Shown here piece after piece: positions 1 to 9,877 of a stretch of DNA of 64,000 bases. The stretch spans positions 790,637 through 854,636 of the forward strand of contig NZ_JAHBRW010000002.1 of assembly GCF_018398315.1 (NCBI RefSeq). Reading direction: 5' to 3'. The DNA is from Chelatococcus sp. YT9 (GTDB lineage: Bacteria > Pseudomonadota > Alphaproteobacteria > Rhizobiales > Beijerinckiaceae). Each line of letters begins with the position of its first letter. Position 1 is the stretch's first letter. The notes beneath the pieces are model-generated. The model was given only the letters and a program-made list of their open reading frames with translations, did not search any database and was not told the origin of the DNA. A program made the translations under genes and the position numbers.

Positions 1-158
1 GCAGTGACAGCCTTGAGGCGCTCCGGCGGCATCGGACCCGCGATCACGAAGCTCTCGACAAGGACGGCGCCGATCGGCACGCCGATGAAGACGATCAGCA
101 GCAGCGCTACGCCGCCGCTGACGAGCGCGCGCGGGGCCGCGCGAAGAAATCGCGTCAT
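1..158 (-). CDS. ABC transporter permease, N-terminal part (cut by window edge)
   Basis: About 52 residues are visible, reading leftward out of the window. After a basic N-terminus (MTRFLRAAPRA) comes one strongly hydrophobic segment, typical of the first membrane helix of an inner-membrane permease of the Fe3+/thiamine/polyamine/aminoethylphosphonate class. The ATG overlaps the stop of the ATPase upstream by four bases (ATGA), so the two are translationally coupled. Together with the ATPase and the binding protein it forms a three-part importer. The remaining helices and the EAA loop lie outside the window, so the family assignment rests mainly on context. Confidence 0.75.
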   Translation of the reverse strand, partial: MTRFLRAAPRALVSGGVALLLIVFIGVPIGAVLVESFVIAGPMPPERLKAVT

Positions 159-1270
159 GGCGAGATCCGGCGCGGGATCACCGTCGCTCGCTGCGGATCC
201 GGCGCGAGCGTGATAGGCGTGCCACGCGCACCGAACGGCTCCGCCAAATGCGACGGACAATCCACGATCACGGTCCGTCCGGATTCGAGCGCGACGGTGA
301 GGCGAACCAGCGCGCCGAGGAAGGCCGAGCTTGCGATGCGCCCGGCAAGCCCTTCGCGCTTGGCGGTGATCGCGACATGTTCGGGCCGGAAAACGGCGGT
401 CACGAGTTCTCCCCCCTCGATGCCCGCCGGCAAAGCGGCGGGCCAGAACTCGCCATAGGCATCGATGCCGCCGCGGACGGCATGGCCCTCAACGAGATTG
501 GAGATGCCGACGAATTGCGCGACGAAGGCAGAGGATGGCCGGTGGTAGATCTCGGTCGGCGTGCCGATCTGCTCAATGCGGCCGTTGCGCATCACGGCGA
601 CCCGATCGGAGAGAGCAAGCGCCTCCTCCTGATCATGCGTCACATAGAGCGTGGTGATGCCGAGCTTGTCGATAAGCATGCGTAGCTCATTGCGCAGCTT
701 GACCCGGATGCGCGCATCCAGCGCCGACATCGGCTCGTCGAGCAGCAGCACCTCGGGGTCGGAGGCGAGCGCGCGCGCCAGCGCAACGCGCTGCTGCTGC
801 CCTCCGGACAACTGGTGCGGATAGTTTTCGAGCAGCCTCTCGAGCTCGATCAGCCGCGCGAGCTCGGAAATCCGCCGGTCGCGCTCGGCTCGGCTGCGCC
901 CGGCGATCGCAAGGGCGAAGCCGATATTCTCCGCAACGGTCTTAGTCGGGAACAATGCATAGGACTGGAACACGAAGCCCATGCGCCGTCGGGCAGGGTC
1001 CCTGTCCGTGAGGTCCTGGCCGGAGCGCATCACTCGCCCGCCATCCGGCCGCACGAAACCGGCGATGATCCTGAGCAGCGTAGTCTTGCCGCAGCCGGAA
1101 TCGCCCAGCAGCGTGACGAACTCGCCCTTGCCGAGATCCAGCGAGACGCCGTCGACGGCACGCACCGGTCCGCCATAGGATTTGACGATATCGCGCACCG
1201 CCAGATGCGAGCGGTCGGTCGCGAGGACCGGCTGCCTGAGATCCGCAAGTTGGTCCGCAATGATGCTCAC
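155..1270 (-). CDS. ABC importer ATPase (PotA/FbpC/PhnT-like)
   Basis: 371 residues. Walker A is GDSGCGKTT, the Q-loop region reads FVFQSYALFP, the signature is LSGGQQQR, Walker B is VLLLDEP, and the switch histidine is in TLYVTHDQEEA. A C-terminal TOBE-like region of about 120 residues follows, as in the CUT1/Fe3+/polyamine ATPases. It would hydrolyse ATP in the cytoplasm to drive import through the neighbouring permease. It lies 14 bases downstream of the binding-protein gene and overlaps the permease start. The binding protein and LysR partner resemble 2-aminoethylphosphonate importer loci (PhnSTU), but sequence alone does not fix the substrate. Fe3+ or thiamine uptake are the alternatives. 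Confidence 0.9.
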   Translation of the reverse strand: MSIIADQLADLRQPVLATDRSHLAVRDIVKSYGGPVRAVDGVSLDLGKGEFVTLLGDSGCGKTTLLRIIAGFVRPDGGRVMRSGQDLTDRDPARRRMGFVFQSYALFPTKTVAENIGFALAIAGRSRAERDRRISELARLIELERLLENYPHQLSGGQQQRVALARALASDPEVLLLDEPMSALDARIRVKLRNELRMLIDKLGITTLYVTHDQEEALALSDRVAVMRNGRIEQIGTPTEIYHRPSSAFVAQFVGISNLVEGHAVRGGIDAYGEFWPAALPAGIEGGELVTAVFRPEHVAITAKREGLAGRIASSAFLGALVRLTVALESGRTVIVDCPSHLAEPFGARGTPITLAPDPQRATVIPRRISP

Positions 1271-1284
1271 GGCCCGCTGGTCCG

Positions 1285-2250
1285 TTACTGCTTGAGGATG
1301 CGGCTGGCGAATTCACGCCGGAAGGCAGTCATGTCGACCGGACGACGCATCTGCCAGAGCGCGATCTCGTTAAGATCGACAAGGCCGTAACCCGGCACCG
1401 CCGTCGCTCCGACCACCTTGCCGAGCACGGCGGCAGCCTCGTCGCTCGCCATGAAGTCGAGGAAGATCTTGGCCTCGACCGGGTTAGGCCCCCCGGCAAC
1501 CAGGCCGCCACCTTCGGTGACGTTAGGGGTGATGCGGCCATAAACGATCTCGACCGGCTTGCCGGCGGCTTTGGTCTCGAAGCATGTGGTGTCGAAGGTC
1601 AGGCCGATCGCGACCTCTCCCGCCCCCGCGAGCTGCGCGCCGCCGGAGCCGCCATCCGAGTACTGATAGACATTCTCGTTCAGGTTCTCGACGAAGGGCC
1701 AGCCGAAAGCATCGACGAAGGTCGTCAGGATTGCGCCGCCGGTCCCCGACTTCAGCGGAGAAGGCAGCGAGATCTCCTTGCGATAGACCGGCTTGATCAG
1801 GTCCTCCCAGGTAGCCGGCATGGGCAGTCCCTTCTGCGCCAGCCGCTCCTTGTTGACGACCATGCACATCGTCGTCGCGAAGTACTTGCTGTAGAAGCCG
1901 TCCTCGTCGCGGAAAGCGGGGAGGATCTTCGAGCCTTTGGGCTCGTATGGCTCGAACACCCCCGCCTGCTTGAGCTGGTCAAGCGCGACATTGTTGACGA
2001 GATAGACGATATCCGCCTGCGGCTTGCCCTTTTCGGCGATCGCGCGCTCGGCGATCGGCCCTGTCGAGCCGGAGACGAATTTCACCTCGATGTCCGGGTG
2101 CTTCTTCTTGAACGCGCCGACCAGCGCGCTGTTGACGCTGTCGGAGGCATTGTAGATCACGACCTCCTTGGCGAGCGCGGCACCGCCCGCCAGCATGAAT
2201 GCAGCGGAGGCGAAGAGGCGCGCGATCATCGTGTTCGTGAGGCTGGGCAT
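1285..2250 (-). CDS. Periplasmic substrate-binding protein of the first ABC importer
   Basis: 321 residues from the ATG at 2250, which has a GGAG six bases upstream. An in-frame ATG 12 bases further upstream has a poorer site. A signal peptide (hydrophobic stretch ending near AGGAALAKE) precedes a mature domain starting VVIYNASD. The domain has the type 2 periplasmic-binding fold of the FbpA/AfuA/PhnS group, with the typical AERAIAEKGKPQADIVY region. It would deliver ligand to the permease and ATPase downstream. Transcription is divergent from a LysR regulator across an 80-94 base gap holding inverted repeats, as in aminoethylphosphonate loci. No phosphonate-degrading enzyme is visible in the window, so the ligand is unproven. 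Confidence 0.85.
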   Translation of the reverse strand: MPSLTNTMIARLFASAAFMLAGGAALAKEVVIYNASDSVNSALVGAFKKKHPDIEVKFVSGSTGPIAERAIAEKGKPQADIVYLVNNVALDQLKQAGVFEPYEPKGSKILPAFRDEDGFYSKYFATTMCMVVNKERLAQKGLPMPATWEDLIKPVYRKEISLPSPLKSGTGGAILTTFVDAFGWPFVENLNENVYQYSDGGSGGAQLAGAGEVAIGLTFDTTCFETKAAGKPVEIVYGRITPNVTEGGGLVAGGPNPVEAKIFLDFMASDEAAAVLGKVVGATAVPGYGLVDLNEIALWQMRRPVDMTAFRREFASRILKQ

Positions 2251-2285
2251 CGAATGCTCCATCGCTTCGGGCTGTTCGTTGTGAT

Positions 2286-2331
2286 ATAAGTGTCGCTAAA
2301 TTGTGTGACAGCGAAATGAAGCATCACTTAT
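2286..2331. promoter_or_regulatory. Nested inverted repeats, candidate LysR operator
   Basis: The divergent intergenic space holds two nested dyads: ATAAGTG (2286-2292) with CACTTAT (2325-2331), and TCGCT (2293-2297) with AGCGA (2310-2314). Their position between the binding-protein gene and the LysR gene, just upstream of the LysR start, is where a LysR-type regulator usually binds. The role is inferred from position and symmetry. Confidence 0.55.
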
Positions 2332-2344
2332 TTTTGGCCTTGCG

Positions 2345-3238
2345 ATGAATCTTGCCCAGCTCCGTGCCTTCAACGCTGTCGCGAACCACCGCACCTTTTC
2401 GGCCGCCGCACAGGCGCTCGGCGTCAGTCAGTCGGCGATCACGCAGCATGTGAAATCCCTGGAGGACTCCGTCGGAGCGCGTCTCTTCCTGCGCATGGCG
2501 GGTGGCGTCGAGCTGACTGCAGATGCGCGCGATCTTCTCCCGAAGGTGCGTCAGGCAATTCTCATGCTCGATGACATCTCTGCGCGGATGAGCGACGGCC
2601 GGAGCCTCGCGACCGGCCATCTCGCGATCGGTCTCTGCGCGCCGTATGTGGCGATGCCGATGCTGGAGCGCTTCACTGCCGAGCATCCCGGCATCCAGCT
2701 TGAGGTCCGGCTGGAGAATTCGAGCAGCCTGCTCGAACTCGTCGCGCAGCACCGCGTCGACATCGCCATTGCGACGCTCAGGGCGCCACACCCGGATTTC
2801 GCTTGCGACTTCGTGGTTGACCAGCGTGTGGAGATTCTGGTGCACGCCGACCATCCCTGGTGGAACCGCCGGCGGGTCGAGACGTGGGAACTTGTCGGCC
2901 AGCGCCTTGTCACGCGTGAGGCCGGCTCCATGACCCGCCACCTTTTCGAGGAGGCCATGGCGGCGCGTAACATCGAGCTGCCGCCGCACCTCATCCTCGG
3001 CAGCCGGGAAGCCGTCAAGGAAGCGGTTGCCGCCGGTATCGGCATCGGGATCGTGCTTGATCAGGAGCGGGGCTTAGACCCCCGGCTGAGGTCGATCACC
3101 GTGTCCGATCTCGATATCTCCGCTGGTGAGTACATCGTGACGCGGCGCGAGACTCGCGGCCTCGGCAGCGTCGCTGCCTTCCTTGCCATTGCCAATGAGA
3201 TCGCCAAATTCAAGACGGGGCAGGTGTGCGGCCCTTGA
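2345..3238 (+). CDS. LysR-family transcriptional regulator
   Basis: 297 residues. The N-terminal winged helix-turn-helix is clear (NLAQLRAFNAVANHRTFSAA, then ALGVSQSAITQHVKSLE), followed by the two-lobed effector domain from about residue 90. It is divergent from the ABC importer at 0-2.25 kb and probably controls it through the dyads in the gap. It resembles LysR proteins that accompany 2-aminoethylphosphonate transport loci, but the effector is unknown. Confidence 0.92.
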   Translation: MNLAQLRAFNAVANHRTFSAAAQALGVSQSAITQHVKSLEDSVGARLFLRMAGGVELTADARDLLPKVRQAILMLDDISARMSDGRSLATGHLAIGLCAPYVAMPMLERFTAEHPGIQLEVRLENSSSLLELVAQHRVDIAIATLRAPHPDFACDFVVDQRVEILVHADHPWWNRRRVETWELVGQRLVTREAGSMTRHLFEEAMAARNIELPPHLILGSREAVKEAVAAGIGIGIVLDQERGLDPRLRSITVSDLDISAGEYIVTRRETRGLGSVAAFLAIANEIAKFKTGQVCGP

Positions 3239-3472
3239 GTGTTCCGAGCCTGCGCCCCGGATCGTAAGTGTGACGAAAGCAGTGAGGCCGCCGGAGCTGG
3301 TCGAGGTTCCTCGGTCGGCGGGGGCCTAGCTACGCGCCGAACAAGCGTCTATCCGAAAAACAGGCTGATGGAGGCTAACTTGTTCTTCAGGTTGGCGTCT
3401 CCCTTTTCCACGGGCGAGAGCTTCTGGCAATTGGATGCTACAGCGCTCGGCCGCAGGGACCGGCCGAATTCG

Positions 3473-3883
3473 TCAGGTCTGTTCAAAGCGAATTTCTTGC
3501 GCGCCTTCCCACAGCACCTTTTTGCCAAGCTCCGGGAGCTTGTCGAGGTTCGAAGTCAGCGTGATGAAATGATTGCCGGCGAGTTGGCCCATCTTGGACG
3601 AGAAGTCGACGGCGCCGTAGGCGAGCAGGATTTCGGTCTCGCTGATACCGCCCGGATAGAGCAGGATCTGCCCCGGAGCAGGGTGACTGGTGTGGTTCTC
3701 GTAACCGACGCCGAAGTTGAAATCTCCCAATGGGATCCAGACACCTTCGCCTGACCAGCGTACATGCACGATCTTGCCTTCAAACGGCATGCGCTCGAGA
3801 AACGCCTTGGAGGTTTTCGGCGCTCTTTCTGTTTCCAGCACCGCGTCGAAGACGAATGGGCCGGCGGTCACCTTCATTTTCAT
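3473..3883 (-). CDS. DUF3830 (cyclophilin-like fold) protein
   Basis: 136 residues, no signal peptide. The family has a small cyclophilin-like beta-barrel, here with the characteristic start (MKMKVTAGPFVFDAVLETER) and the segment HPAPGQILLYPGGISETEI. Its start overlaps the hydantoinase stop by four bases (ATGA), so it is the last gene of the leftward catabolic operon and translationally coupled. DUF3830 proteins recur beside amidohydrolases and amino-acid-type transporters, but no reaction is established for them. A second protein with this type of fold appears at 30168-30623. The biochemical role is unknown. Confidence 0.8.
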   Translation of the reverse strand: MKMKVTAGPFVFDAVLETERAPKTSKAFLERMPFEGKIVHVRWSGEGVWIPLGDFNFGVGYENHTSHPAPGQILLYPGGISETEILLAYGAVDFSSKMGQLAGNHFITLTSNLDKLPELGKKVLWEGAQEIRFEQT

Positions 3884-5313
3884 GCTTGCGTTTCCAATGC
3901 GGCTTGCTGCGAATGGTGTGCACGGGTGCGGGCCGAGCGGTAGTCACCGTCGCCCTTTCTGCCAACAAGTTCGCCGTCCCGGACCATCGTCTTGCCGCGC
4001 AGAATCACGGTCGTCGGCCAGCCGGTGATTTCCACTCCCTCGTAAGGCGAATAGTCGGCGCCATCGTGCAGGTCGGCATGGCGGATCGTGCGGTTGACGG
4101 ACGGGTCCCAGATCGCAATGTCTGCGTCCGAGCCTACCGCAATAGTGCCCTTTTCCGGATAAAGGCCGTAGATCTTGGCGTGATTGGTCGCCGTCAGGGC
4201 CACGAAACGTGTCAGGTCGATGCGTCCTTTCATGACACCTTCCGAGAACAGAATCGGCAGACGCGTCTCGACGCCGGGAATGCCGTTCGGGATATGCCTG
4301 AAGCTTTCGCGGCCCTTCGGGAACTTCTTGCCACGTTCATCATCATATTTGAACGGGCAATGGTCCGACGAGAACAGTTGGAACACCTCCGTCTCGATGC
4401 CGCGCCAGCATTCTTCTTGCGCGCCCTTGTCTCGGGGAGGGGGGGAGCAGACGAATTTTGCGCCTTCCCAATCCATGCCATCGAGATCATCAGCCGTCAG
4501 CATAAGATATTGCGGGCAGGTCTCGCCATAAACTTTAAGGCCGCGGGAGCGGGCGCGGGAAATCTCATCCGCCGCCTGACCGTTCGAGACGTGCACGATG
4601 ACAATCGGCACATCCGCGATTTCGGCGAGCGTCAGCGCGCGGTGAGTGGCTTCGCGCTCGACGGCGACAGGGCGCGTCGAGGCATGCGCGCGGGGCGCGA
4701 CATCGCCGGCGGCTTCGTGACGCGCGATCAAGAAGCGGATGGCGTCCTCGTTCTCGCAGTGGATCATGACGGTTGAGCCAGTCGAGCGGGCAACATCGAG
4801 CGTCTTCAGGATCTCGGCATCGTTGAGGCGCAGTCCCTCGTAGGTCATGAAGACCTTGAAGGAGGCGTAGCCATCGGCCGCAAGCGCGGGAAGTTCCTGG
4901 CCGAGCAGCGCATCCGTCGGGTTGGAGATGATCAAGTGGAAGCTGAGATCGGTGTAGGAATTCCCCCTGGCAAGTTCATGATAGGCATTCAACGTCTCAC
5001 GCATCGGCCGGTCTTTTTCCTGCAAGCAGAACGGCATGATGGTCGTATTGCCGCCAAAGACCGCCGACAGTGTTCCGCTTTCAAAGTCATCGGCCATCGA
5101 GATGCCGTCCCCTGACGGCTGCGAGATGTGCACGTGGCTGTCGATGCCGCCTGGCAGGACGTATTTGCCGATCGCGTCGATGATTTCACAGTCACCGCTG
5201 AGGCGTTCGCCAATCTGCACGATCTTGCCGCCGCGAATGCCAATGTCGGCTTTAAAGATATCCGACGCCGTCGCGATCGTTCCGCCTTTGATGATAAGGT
5301 CGAAAGGGCTCAT
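3880..5313 (-). CDS. Dihydropyrimidinase / D-hydantoinase-like amidohydrolase
   Basis: 477 residues, usual length for the family. The binuclear metal site is complete: H60 and H62 (DSHVH), K153 as the lysine to be carboxylated (SFKVFMTYEG), H185 (MIHCEN), H241 (VHVSNG) and D317 (SSDHCPF). Such enzymes hydrolyse cyclic amides (dihydropyrimidines, hydantoins and related rings) in the cytoplasm. The gene sits eight bases after the transport ATPase and overlaps the DUF3830 gene. The operon lacks the other pyrimidine-reduction genes, so a cyclic amide produced in this pathway is more likely than dihydrouracil. The exact substrate is not readable from sequence. Confidence 0.9.
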   Translation of the reverse strand: MSPFDLIIKGGTIATASDIFKADIGIRGGKIVQIGERLSGDCEIIDAIGKYVLPGGIDSHVHISQPSGDGISMADDFESGTLSAVFGGNTTIMPFCLQEKDRPMRETLNAYHELARGNSYTDLSFHLIISNPTDALLGQELPALAADGYASFKVFMTYEGLRLNDAEILKTLDVARSTGSTVMIHCENEDAIRFLIARHEAAGDVAPRAHASTRPVAVEREATHRALTLAEIADVPIVIVHVSNGQAADEISRARSRGLKVYGETCPQYLMLTADDLDGMDWEGAKFVCSPPPRDKGAQEECWRGIETEVFQLFSSDHCPFKYDDERGKKFPKGRESFRHIPNGIPGVETRLPILFSEGVMKGRIDLTRFVALTATNHAKIYGLYPEKGTIAVGSDADIAIWDPSVNRTIRHADLHDGADYSPYEGVEITGWPTTVILRGKTMVRDGELVGRKGDGDYRSARTRAHHSQQAALETQA

Positions 5314-5321
5314 GGTCGCTC

Positions 5322-6050
5322 TCAGTGATGGAGGATCTTGCCGAGGAAAGTTTCGGTGCGCGGGTTGTGGCGATTATTGAAGAACTCCTCCGTCGGACGG
5401 TCCTCGACGATTTCGCCCTGATCGATGAAGACCATGCGCGTGGCGACCCGGCGGGCAAAACCCATCTCATGAGTGACGACCATCATCGTCATGCCTTCGC
5501 GGGCGAGCGTCGTCATGACGTCCAATACCTCTGAGATCATTTCCGGGTCGAGCGCCGAGGTGGGCTCGTCAAACAGCATCGCTTTGGGGTTCATCGCGAG
5601 CGCCCGCGCGATAGCGACGCGCTGCTGCTGGCCGCCCGAAAGCTGGCTTGGAAACTTCTTGGAGTGATCACTCATGCCGACGCGGTCCAGAAGGGCAGCG
5701 GCGCTCGTCTTCGCCATGTTTTCGCTGCGGCCAAGCACGATGCGCTGCGCCAGCATGATGTTCTCATCGATGCGCAGATGCGGGAATAGCTCGAAATTCT
5801 GGAACACCATGCCAACGCGCGTGCGCAATTCTGGCAGGTTGGTCCGCGGGTCGTTGACCTCAATTCCATCGACTTTGATTGAGCCTTGATCGATAGGCTC
5901 CAGCGCATTGACGCATTTGATGAGGGTCGACTTTCCGGAGCCCGACGGTCCGCATACGACCACCACTTCGCCCTTGGCAACGTGGGTCGAGCAGTTCTTG
6001 AGAACGGTGAAATTGCCGTAAGTCTTGGTCACGTCGGTGATTTCGATCAT
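5322..6050 (-). CDS. Polar amino-acid-type ABC transporter ATPase (GlnQ/HisP-like)
   Basis: 242 residues from the ATG at 6050; a second ATG directly upstream at 6053 is possible. GGAG lies seven bases before 6050. Walker A is GPSGSGKST, the signature LSGGQQQR, Walker B AMLFDEP, and the H-loop is [11 protein letters not shown], a hallmark of the polar amino acid uptake ATPases. Its start overlaps the end of the big oxidoreductase gene. Permease (9878-10570) and binding protein (13787-14662) are in the same cluster, so the complete importer is spread over both arms. Confidence 0.92.
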   Translation of the reverse strand: MIEITDVTKTYGNFTVLKNCSTHVAKGEVVVVCGPSGSGKSTLIKCVNALEPIDQGSIKVDGIEVNDPRTNLPELRTRVGMVFQNFELFPHLRIDENIMLAQRIVLGRSENMAKTSAAALLDRVGMSDHSKKFPSQLSGGQQQRVAIARALAMNPKAMLFDEPTSALDPEMISEVLDVMTTLAREGMTMMVVTHEMGFARRVATRMVFIDQGEIVEDRPTEEFFNNRHNPRTETFLGKILHH

Positions 6051-8950
6051 CATCGGTCTCCACAAAACCGGCGGATGGAATAGGGGGCCAGGTCGCGGTC
6101 GGGATCGCGACCGCACACGAGATCTGCCGTGAGCTGGCCGACAATCGGACCCAGCGTAAAACCGTTGGATGTGACGGCGTTGAAGAAGCCCGGCATCGCC
6201 GGGTGCTCGCCCAGGATCGGTGCGCCGTCGATATTGATGTTCATCGCTGCCCAGCTGCGGATGAGGTGCAGCTTGCGCAAACCTGGCACGACATGCTGCG
6301 CGACCCAGAGATTGCCTTCGAGGCTGGAAAACATCGGGCGCGGATGGCTGTGCACAGGATCAAGTCCTGCTGTCCAACCGCCGCCAATCAGGAAGTTCCC
6401 ATTGGCCGCCTGTTTGAGGGTCAGATGGCGATCGGCATGTGCGACGAGATGCGAGATTGCGGGGGCCGCCGCTTCGGTCACCGCCATCTGCAACGGCGCT
6501 CCGAACACTGGCACGTTGAGGCCGAGCATCGCGCCGATCCGCGCGGCGAAAGCCCCGGCGGCATTGACGATCTTGCCCGCGCGGATCTTGCCGCGCGACG
6601 TCGTCACCAGGAAACGGCCATTGTCGCTCGCGATGGACAACACCTCCGTCCGGTCGAACACGCGGGCACCGGCGGCGATCGCCCCGTCGAAGACGTGTCG
6701 CGTTGCGACCAGCGGATTGATCTTGCCTTCCTGCGGGCAATAGGCCGCGCCGATCAACGAGGGCGACAGGGAAGGCTCGAGACGCTCCAAGTCGGCCTTG
6801 CCGATCACGTTGCATTCCACGCCGCTTTCGCGCTCAACGCGGGTCTTTTCCTCCAGGAAGCGCATATGTGCTTCGGTCTCGGCGACCATCAGGCCGCCGG
6901 TGATCGTCATCTCAAAGTCACGGCCCAGTTCCTGCTCCAGTCTCTGCCAGAGAAGGATCGAATCGCGCTGCAGCGGAAGGGTGCGGGCGGCGGCGCCTCC
7001 TCCCCCTTCGGCGCGCGCGCCATGGTCGAAGGAAAGAAGCTGCGCGTGGAGGCTTCCCGCATTGCCGCCGGAGGCGAGACCGCCGGGGAAGCCGCGCTCC
7101 AGTACGATGACATCCTCCCCGTTGCGGGCCAGGAAGAGCGCCGTCGAGAGACCGGCGATCCCCGCGCCGATAATCAGGGTTGCGGTATCGTTGACAGGCA
7201 GCGGCTCGGGATTGGCGAGCGGTGGGCGCTCCGGCAGGAGGGCGCGCTTGTGGCCACCCCATTCCGGCTTCTCCACGGCAATAGCCGAGATGGGGATGGG
7301 TCGCAGGGGCATCTGCGGCGCGAGCAAGCCGTTCGTCTCGCTGGCGGGCAGTCCTACCAGCCTGGTCATCGTGCGGGCGCAATAGCGGCTCTGACACCGA
7401 CCCATACCCGCGCGCGTCAGTCGCTTGAGCGTAGCGATGTCTCGGGGGCCGGCAGCGACGGTTGTCTTGAGCTGCCCTGCCAGAACGCTCTCGCAGCGGC
7501 AGGCGACAGCCGCGTCCGGCAGGTCCATTTCAGGCCTCGCAGGGGCAAACAGCCTCCAAAGCGCCGCCTGGAACGATGTTGCGCGCGCGAGCTTGCGCGA
7601 CGCGGCCTCGTCTTTCTCGACCTTGAAGCCAAGCTTTGCCGCGACAGCCAATCCGGCGAGACGGCCTGCTGCCATCGCCACATGGGCACCCGCGAAACGT
7701 ACCGCTTCCCCGACAATATGCACGTTCCGCAGTGAGCTCTCGCCATCGATGCGGCAAACCGCCTTCAGCGCTCCGGTCTCAGTGACGGTGTGGGCGCATC
7801 CGAGCAGCCGCGACAACTCATTAGACGGGGTGAAGTCGCCGCCGAGAAGAACGGTGTCGACATCGATGGTCGTCCTGCCCTTGGGACCGGATACGGTAAC
7901 GGCGCTGACACGCCCGTCTTCGCCGTGGATTTCATTGACCTCAGATTGCCACGCGACGCGCACCCCTGCCTGCCGCAGCCAGGCAAGCTCCTTCATGCCC
8001 TTCATCGCAAGGGCCGGATCATGCCGCAGCAAGGCGGCAGCTTCGAACGGCCGGGTCCATGGCGCAGCCGCGCGCTCGACGAGCTGGATCACCGTGCCGC
8101 CTGCCCGGATGATCTCCGCTGCGATCTGGATGTTGAGCGGGCCGTTTCCGGCGACAAGCACGCGCTTGCCGGGAAGCGTGGCGTAGCTCCGCAGAAGCGT
8201 CTGCGCCGCACCCGCGGTCATGACGCCAGGAAGCGTCCAGCCGGGAACCGGGGCCGGCCGCTCGAAGGCACCTGTGCCGATCACCAGCATTCTGGGATGG
8301 CAATAGAACGCGCGCTCCGGGCCAAGGCAGGCGATAACGGGCAAGCCGTCATCATCAAGCGAGGCGCCCCAGACGGTGACGCCGCCGAGAAGCGTAACGC
8401 CCAGATCCGCGGCCTTCGCGACCAGCGCCGCGCCATCCCTGGACTGCTGGTCGCCCGACAAGGCATGGCGAGCGGCGTTGGTGTTGGGCTGCTTGTAGAA
8501 CTGGCCGCCGGCAGAGTGGCGTTCATCGACGATCGTCACCGAAGCACCAGCAGAGGCAGCGGCGATGGCGGCGGAGAGGCCCGATGGGCCCGCGCCGATG
8601 ACGAGCAAATCCATTGCCACCCGGTCAGGCCCTGGAGGGACGGGGCGAAGATCGGCGAGCATGTCGGATCTAAGGTCGGGGCGTGCGTGCTGGCGCTCGA
8701 TCCGCATGCCTTCGGCGACAGGCGTCATGCAGGAGCGCTGGCTGGTGCGTCCGTCGATGGTGACAAGACAGTCGTGGCACACGCCCATGCCGCAGAAGAG
8801 GCCACGCCTGTTAGAGGCAACGTCGGTCGAGAAATCCGGGCGGCCAAGCGCGGTGAGGGCAGCGGCGACGGACAGGCCTGGTTCGACCTCGTGCGCCACA
8901 CCATCCATGTAGACAGTTGCCCTGGCTTCTTGTCGCGTTGGAGCCGGCAT
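6050..8950 (-). CDS. Four-module HcnA-HcnB-BFD-HcnC-like FAD oxidoreductase fusion
   Basis: 966 residues from the ATG at 8950, chosen because it lies 14 bases after the lyase stop; upstream ATGs fall inside that gene. Order of modules: a small [2Fe-2S] ferredoxin-like domain (C53, C58, C61, C74); an FAD/NAD-binding domain (GAGPSG near residue 119, second dinucleotide motif GNGPLN); a BFD-like cysteine cluster (ACRCES, then MGRCQSRYC); and a D-amino-acid-oxidase-type FAD domain (IIGAGIAG near residue 585). These equal the HcnA, HcnB and HcnC subunits that are normally separate. Members of this group include hydrogen cyanide synthase, octopine/nopaline oxidase and D-hydroxyproline dehydrogenase. 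It probably oxidises a secondary amine or imino acid at the inner membrane. The single-chain fusion is unusual. Confidence 0.85.
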   Translation of the reverse strand: MPAPTRQEARATVYMDGVAHEVEPGLSVAAALTALGRPDFSTDVASNRRGLFCGMGVCHDCLVTIDGRTSQRSCMTPVAEGMRIERQHARPDLRSDMLADLRPVPPGPDRVAMDLLVIGAGPSGLSAAIAAASAGASVTIVDERHSAGGQFYKQPNTNAARHALSGDQQSRDGAALVAKAADLGVTLLGGVTVWGASLDDDGLPVIACLGPERAFYCHPRMLVIGTGAFERPAPVPGWTLPGVMTAGAAQTLLRSYATLPGKRVLVAGNGPLNIQIAAEIIRAGGTVIQLVERAAAPWTRPFEAAALLRHDPALAMKGMKELAWLRQAGVRVAWQSEVNEIHGEDGRVSAVTVSGPKGRTTIDVDTVLLGGDFTPSNELSRLLGCAHTVTETGALKAVCRIDGESSLRNVHIVGEAVRFAGAHVAMAAGRLAGLAVAAKLGFKVEKDEAASRKLARATSFQAALWRLFAPARPEMDLPDAAVACRCESVLAGQLKTTVAAGPRDIATLKRLTRAGMGRCQSRYCARTMTRLVGLPASETNGLLAPQMPLRPIPISAIAVEKPEWGGHKRALLPERPPLANPEPLPVNDTATLIIGAGIAGLSTALFLARNGEDVIVLERGFPGGLASGGNAGSLHAQLLSFDHGARAEGGGGAAARTLPLQRDSILLWQRLEQELGRDFEMTITGGLMVAETEAHMRFLEEKTRVERESGVECNVIGKADLERLEPSLSPSLIGAAYCPQEGKINPLVATRHVFDGAIAAGARVFDRTEVLSIASDNGRFLVTTSRGKIRAGKIVNAAGAFAARIGAMLGLNVPVFGAPLQMAVTEAAAPAISHLVAHADRHLTLKQAANGNFLIGGGWTAGLDPVHSHPRPMFSSLEGNLWVAQHVVPGLRKLHLIRSWAAMNINIDGAPILGEHPAMPGFFNAVTSNGFTLGPIVGQLTADLVCGRDPDRDLAPYSIRRFCGDR

Positions 8951-8964
8951 CGTTCTGATCCTGA

Positions 8965-9855
8965 TCAGATCAAAAATCGGAGGTTGAACCGCTCGACGAG
9001 CGCCTTCATGGCCGCCTCCTGCTCTGCCGCCAGCTTCAGGCGTGGTGGCAGTGGGTTTCCGGCGGCAAAGCCCATGTGACTGAGGAGTGATTTGGAACCT
9101 GCAACATACGCCTGACCGCCGACCGCCGAGATGATTGGCAACCACTCGAGATAAAGCTCACGCGCCTCGTCGTATTTCTGCTCGTCGGCGACCAGCTCGA
9201 AGATCCGCGCCATCGGGCCCGGCGCGACGTTGGAGGCGACGGCGACCCAGCCCTGAGCGCCCATGACGAAGGATTCGTAGCCGAGGATGCCGCCAAAGGG
9301 CGTCATGTTTTCACCCGCGAGGCGAACGATGTCGCGAATGCGAGTGACTTCAAGCGTTGATTCCTTGACGTAATCGCAGCCCTTGATCTCGGCGATGCGG
9401 GCCAGCAGTTCCGGCTTCATGTCGACATTCGAGGTGGCCGGATTGTTGTAGACCATGATCGGGATCGAGATCGCCTCAGCGATGGTGCGGTAATGCTGCA
9501 CGAGCTCGTCATCGGTCGGGGTCGAATAAAAAGGCGGGATGATCATCACGCCATCGGCGCCGAATGCTTCCGCCTTCTTGCTCAGACGGGCGGCCTGGCG
9601 CGTATCCTCGTGACCCGTGCCGATCAGGACGGGGAGGCGTCCTGCCGCGGTATCAATGACGGTGCGGGCGACCGCATCCCAGTCTTCTTCCGAAAGGGAG
9701 AGAAACTCGCCGGTCGAGCCGAGCGGGATCAGGCCATGAATGCCCTGGTCGATCTGCCAGTTGGTGAAGTCAGCAAGAGCAGCAAGATTAGCGCGGCCAT
9801 CAGCGTCGACCGGGGTGATCATCACGGTAAAGACGCCGCGAAAGTTCTTAGTCAT
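8965..9855 (-). CDS. DapA-family aldolase/lyase
   Basis: 296 residues from the ATG at 9855. The TIM-barrel signature segments are present: GSTGEFLSLS, the tyrosine in IMVYNNPATSN, and the Schiff-base lysine in GCDYVKEST. The family includes dihydrodipicolinate synthase, N-acetylneuraminate lyase and pyrroline-4-hydroxy-2-carboxylate deaminase. It lies between the permease and the HcnABC-like fusion. In hydroxyproline catabolism the same two families act in sequence, so a deaminase or retro-aldolase acting on the oxidised imino acid is the best guess. A housekeeping lysine-biosynthesis role is unlikely in this context. Confidence 0.88.
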   Translation of the reverse strand: MTKNFRGVFTVMITPVDADGRANLAALADFTNWQIDQGIHGLIPLGSTGEFLSLSEEDWDAVARTVIDTAAGRLPVLIGTGHEDTRQAARLSKKAEAFGADGVMIIPPFYSTPTDDELVQHYRTIAEAISIPIMVYNNPATSNVDMKPELLARIAEIKGCDYVKESTLEVTRIRDIVRLAGENMTPFGGILGYESFVMGAQGWVAVASNVAPGPMARIFELVADEQKYDEARELYLEWLPIISAVGGQAYVAGSKSLLSHMGFAAGNPLPPRLKLAAEQEAAMKALVERFNLRFLI

Positions 9856-9877
9856 GCATGTTTTCCTTGTCTGACGT

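Noticed and set aside
3730-4776. Long open frame opposite the hydantoinase gene
   Set aside because: It is a shadow of the high-GC minus-strand gene, with no domain or ribosome-binding site.
6203-7735. 510-codon open frame opposite the fusion oxidoreductase
   Set aside because: The opposite strand carries complete FAD and cysteine motifs; this frame has none.
8965-9855. Housekeeping dihydrodipicolinate synthase (dapA)
   Set aside because: The family fits, but the catabolic operon context argues for a different DapA-family reaction.
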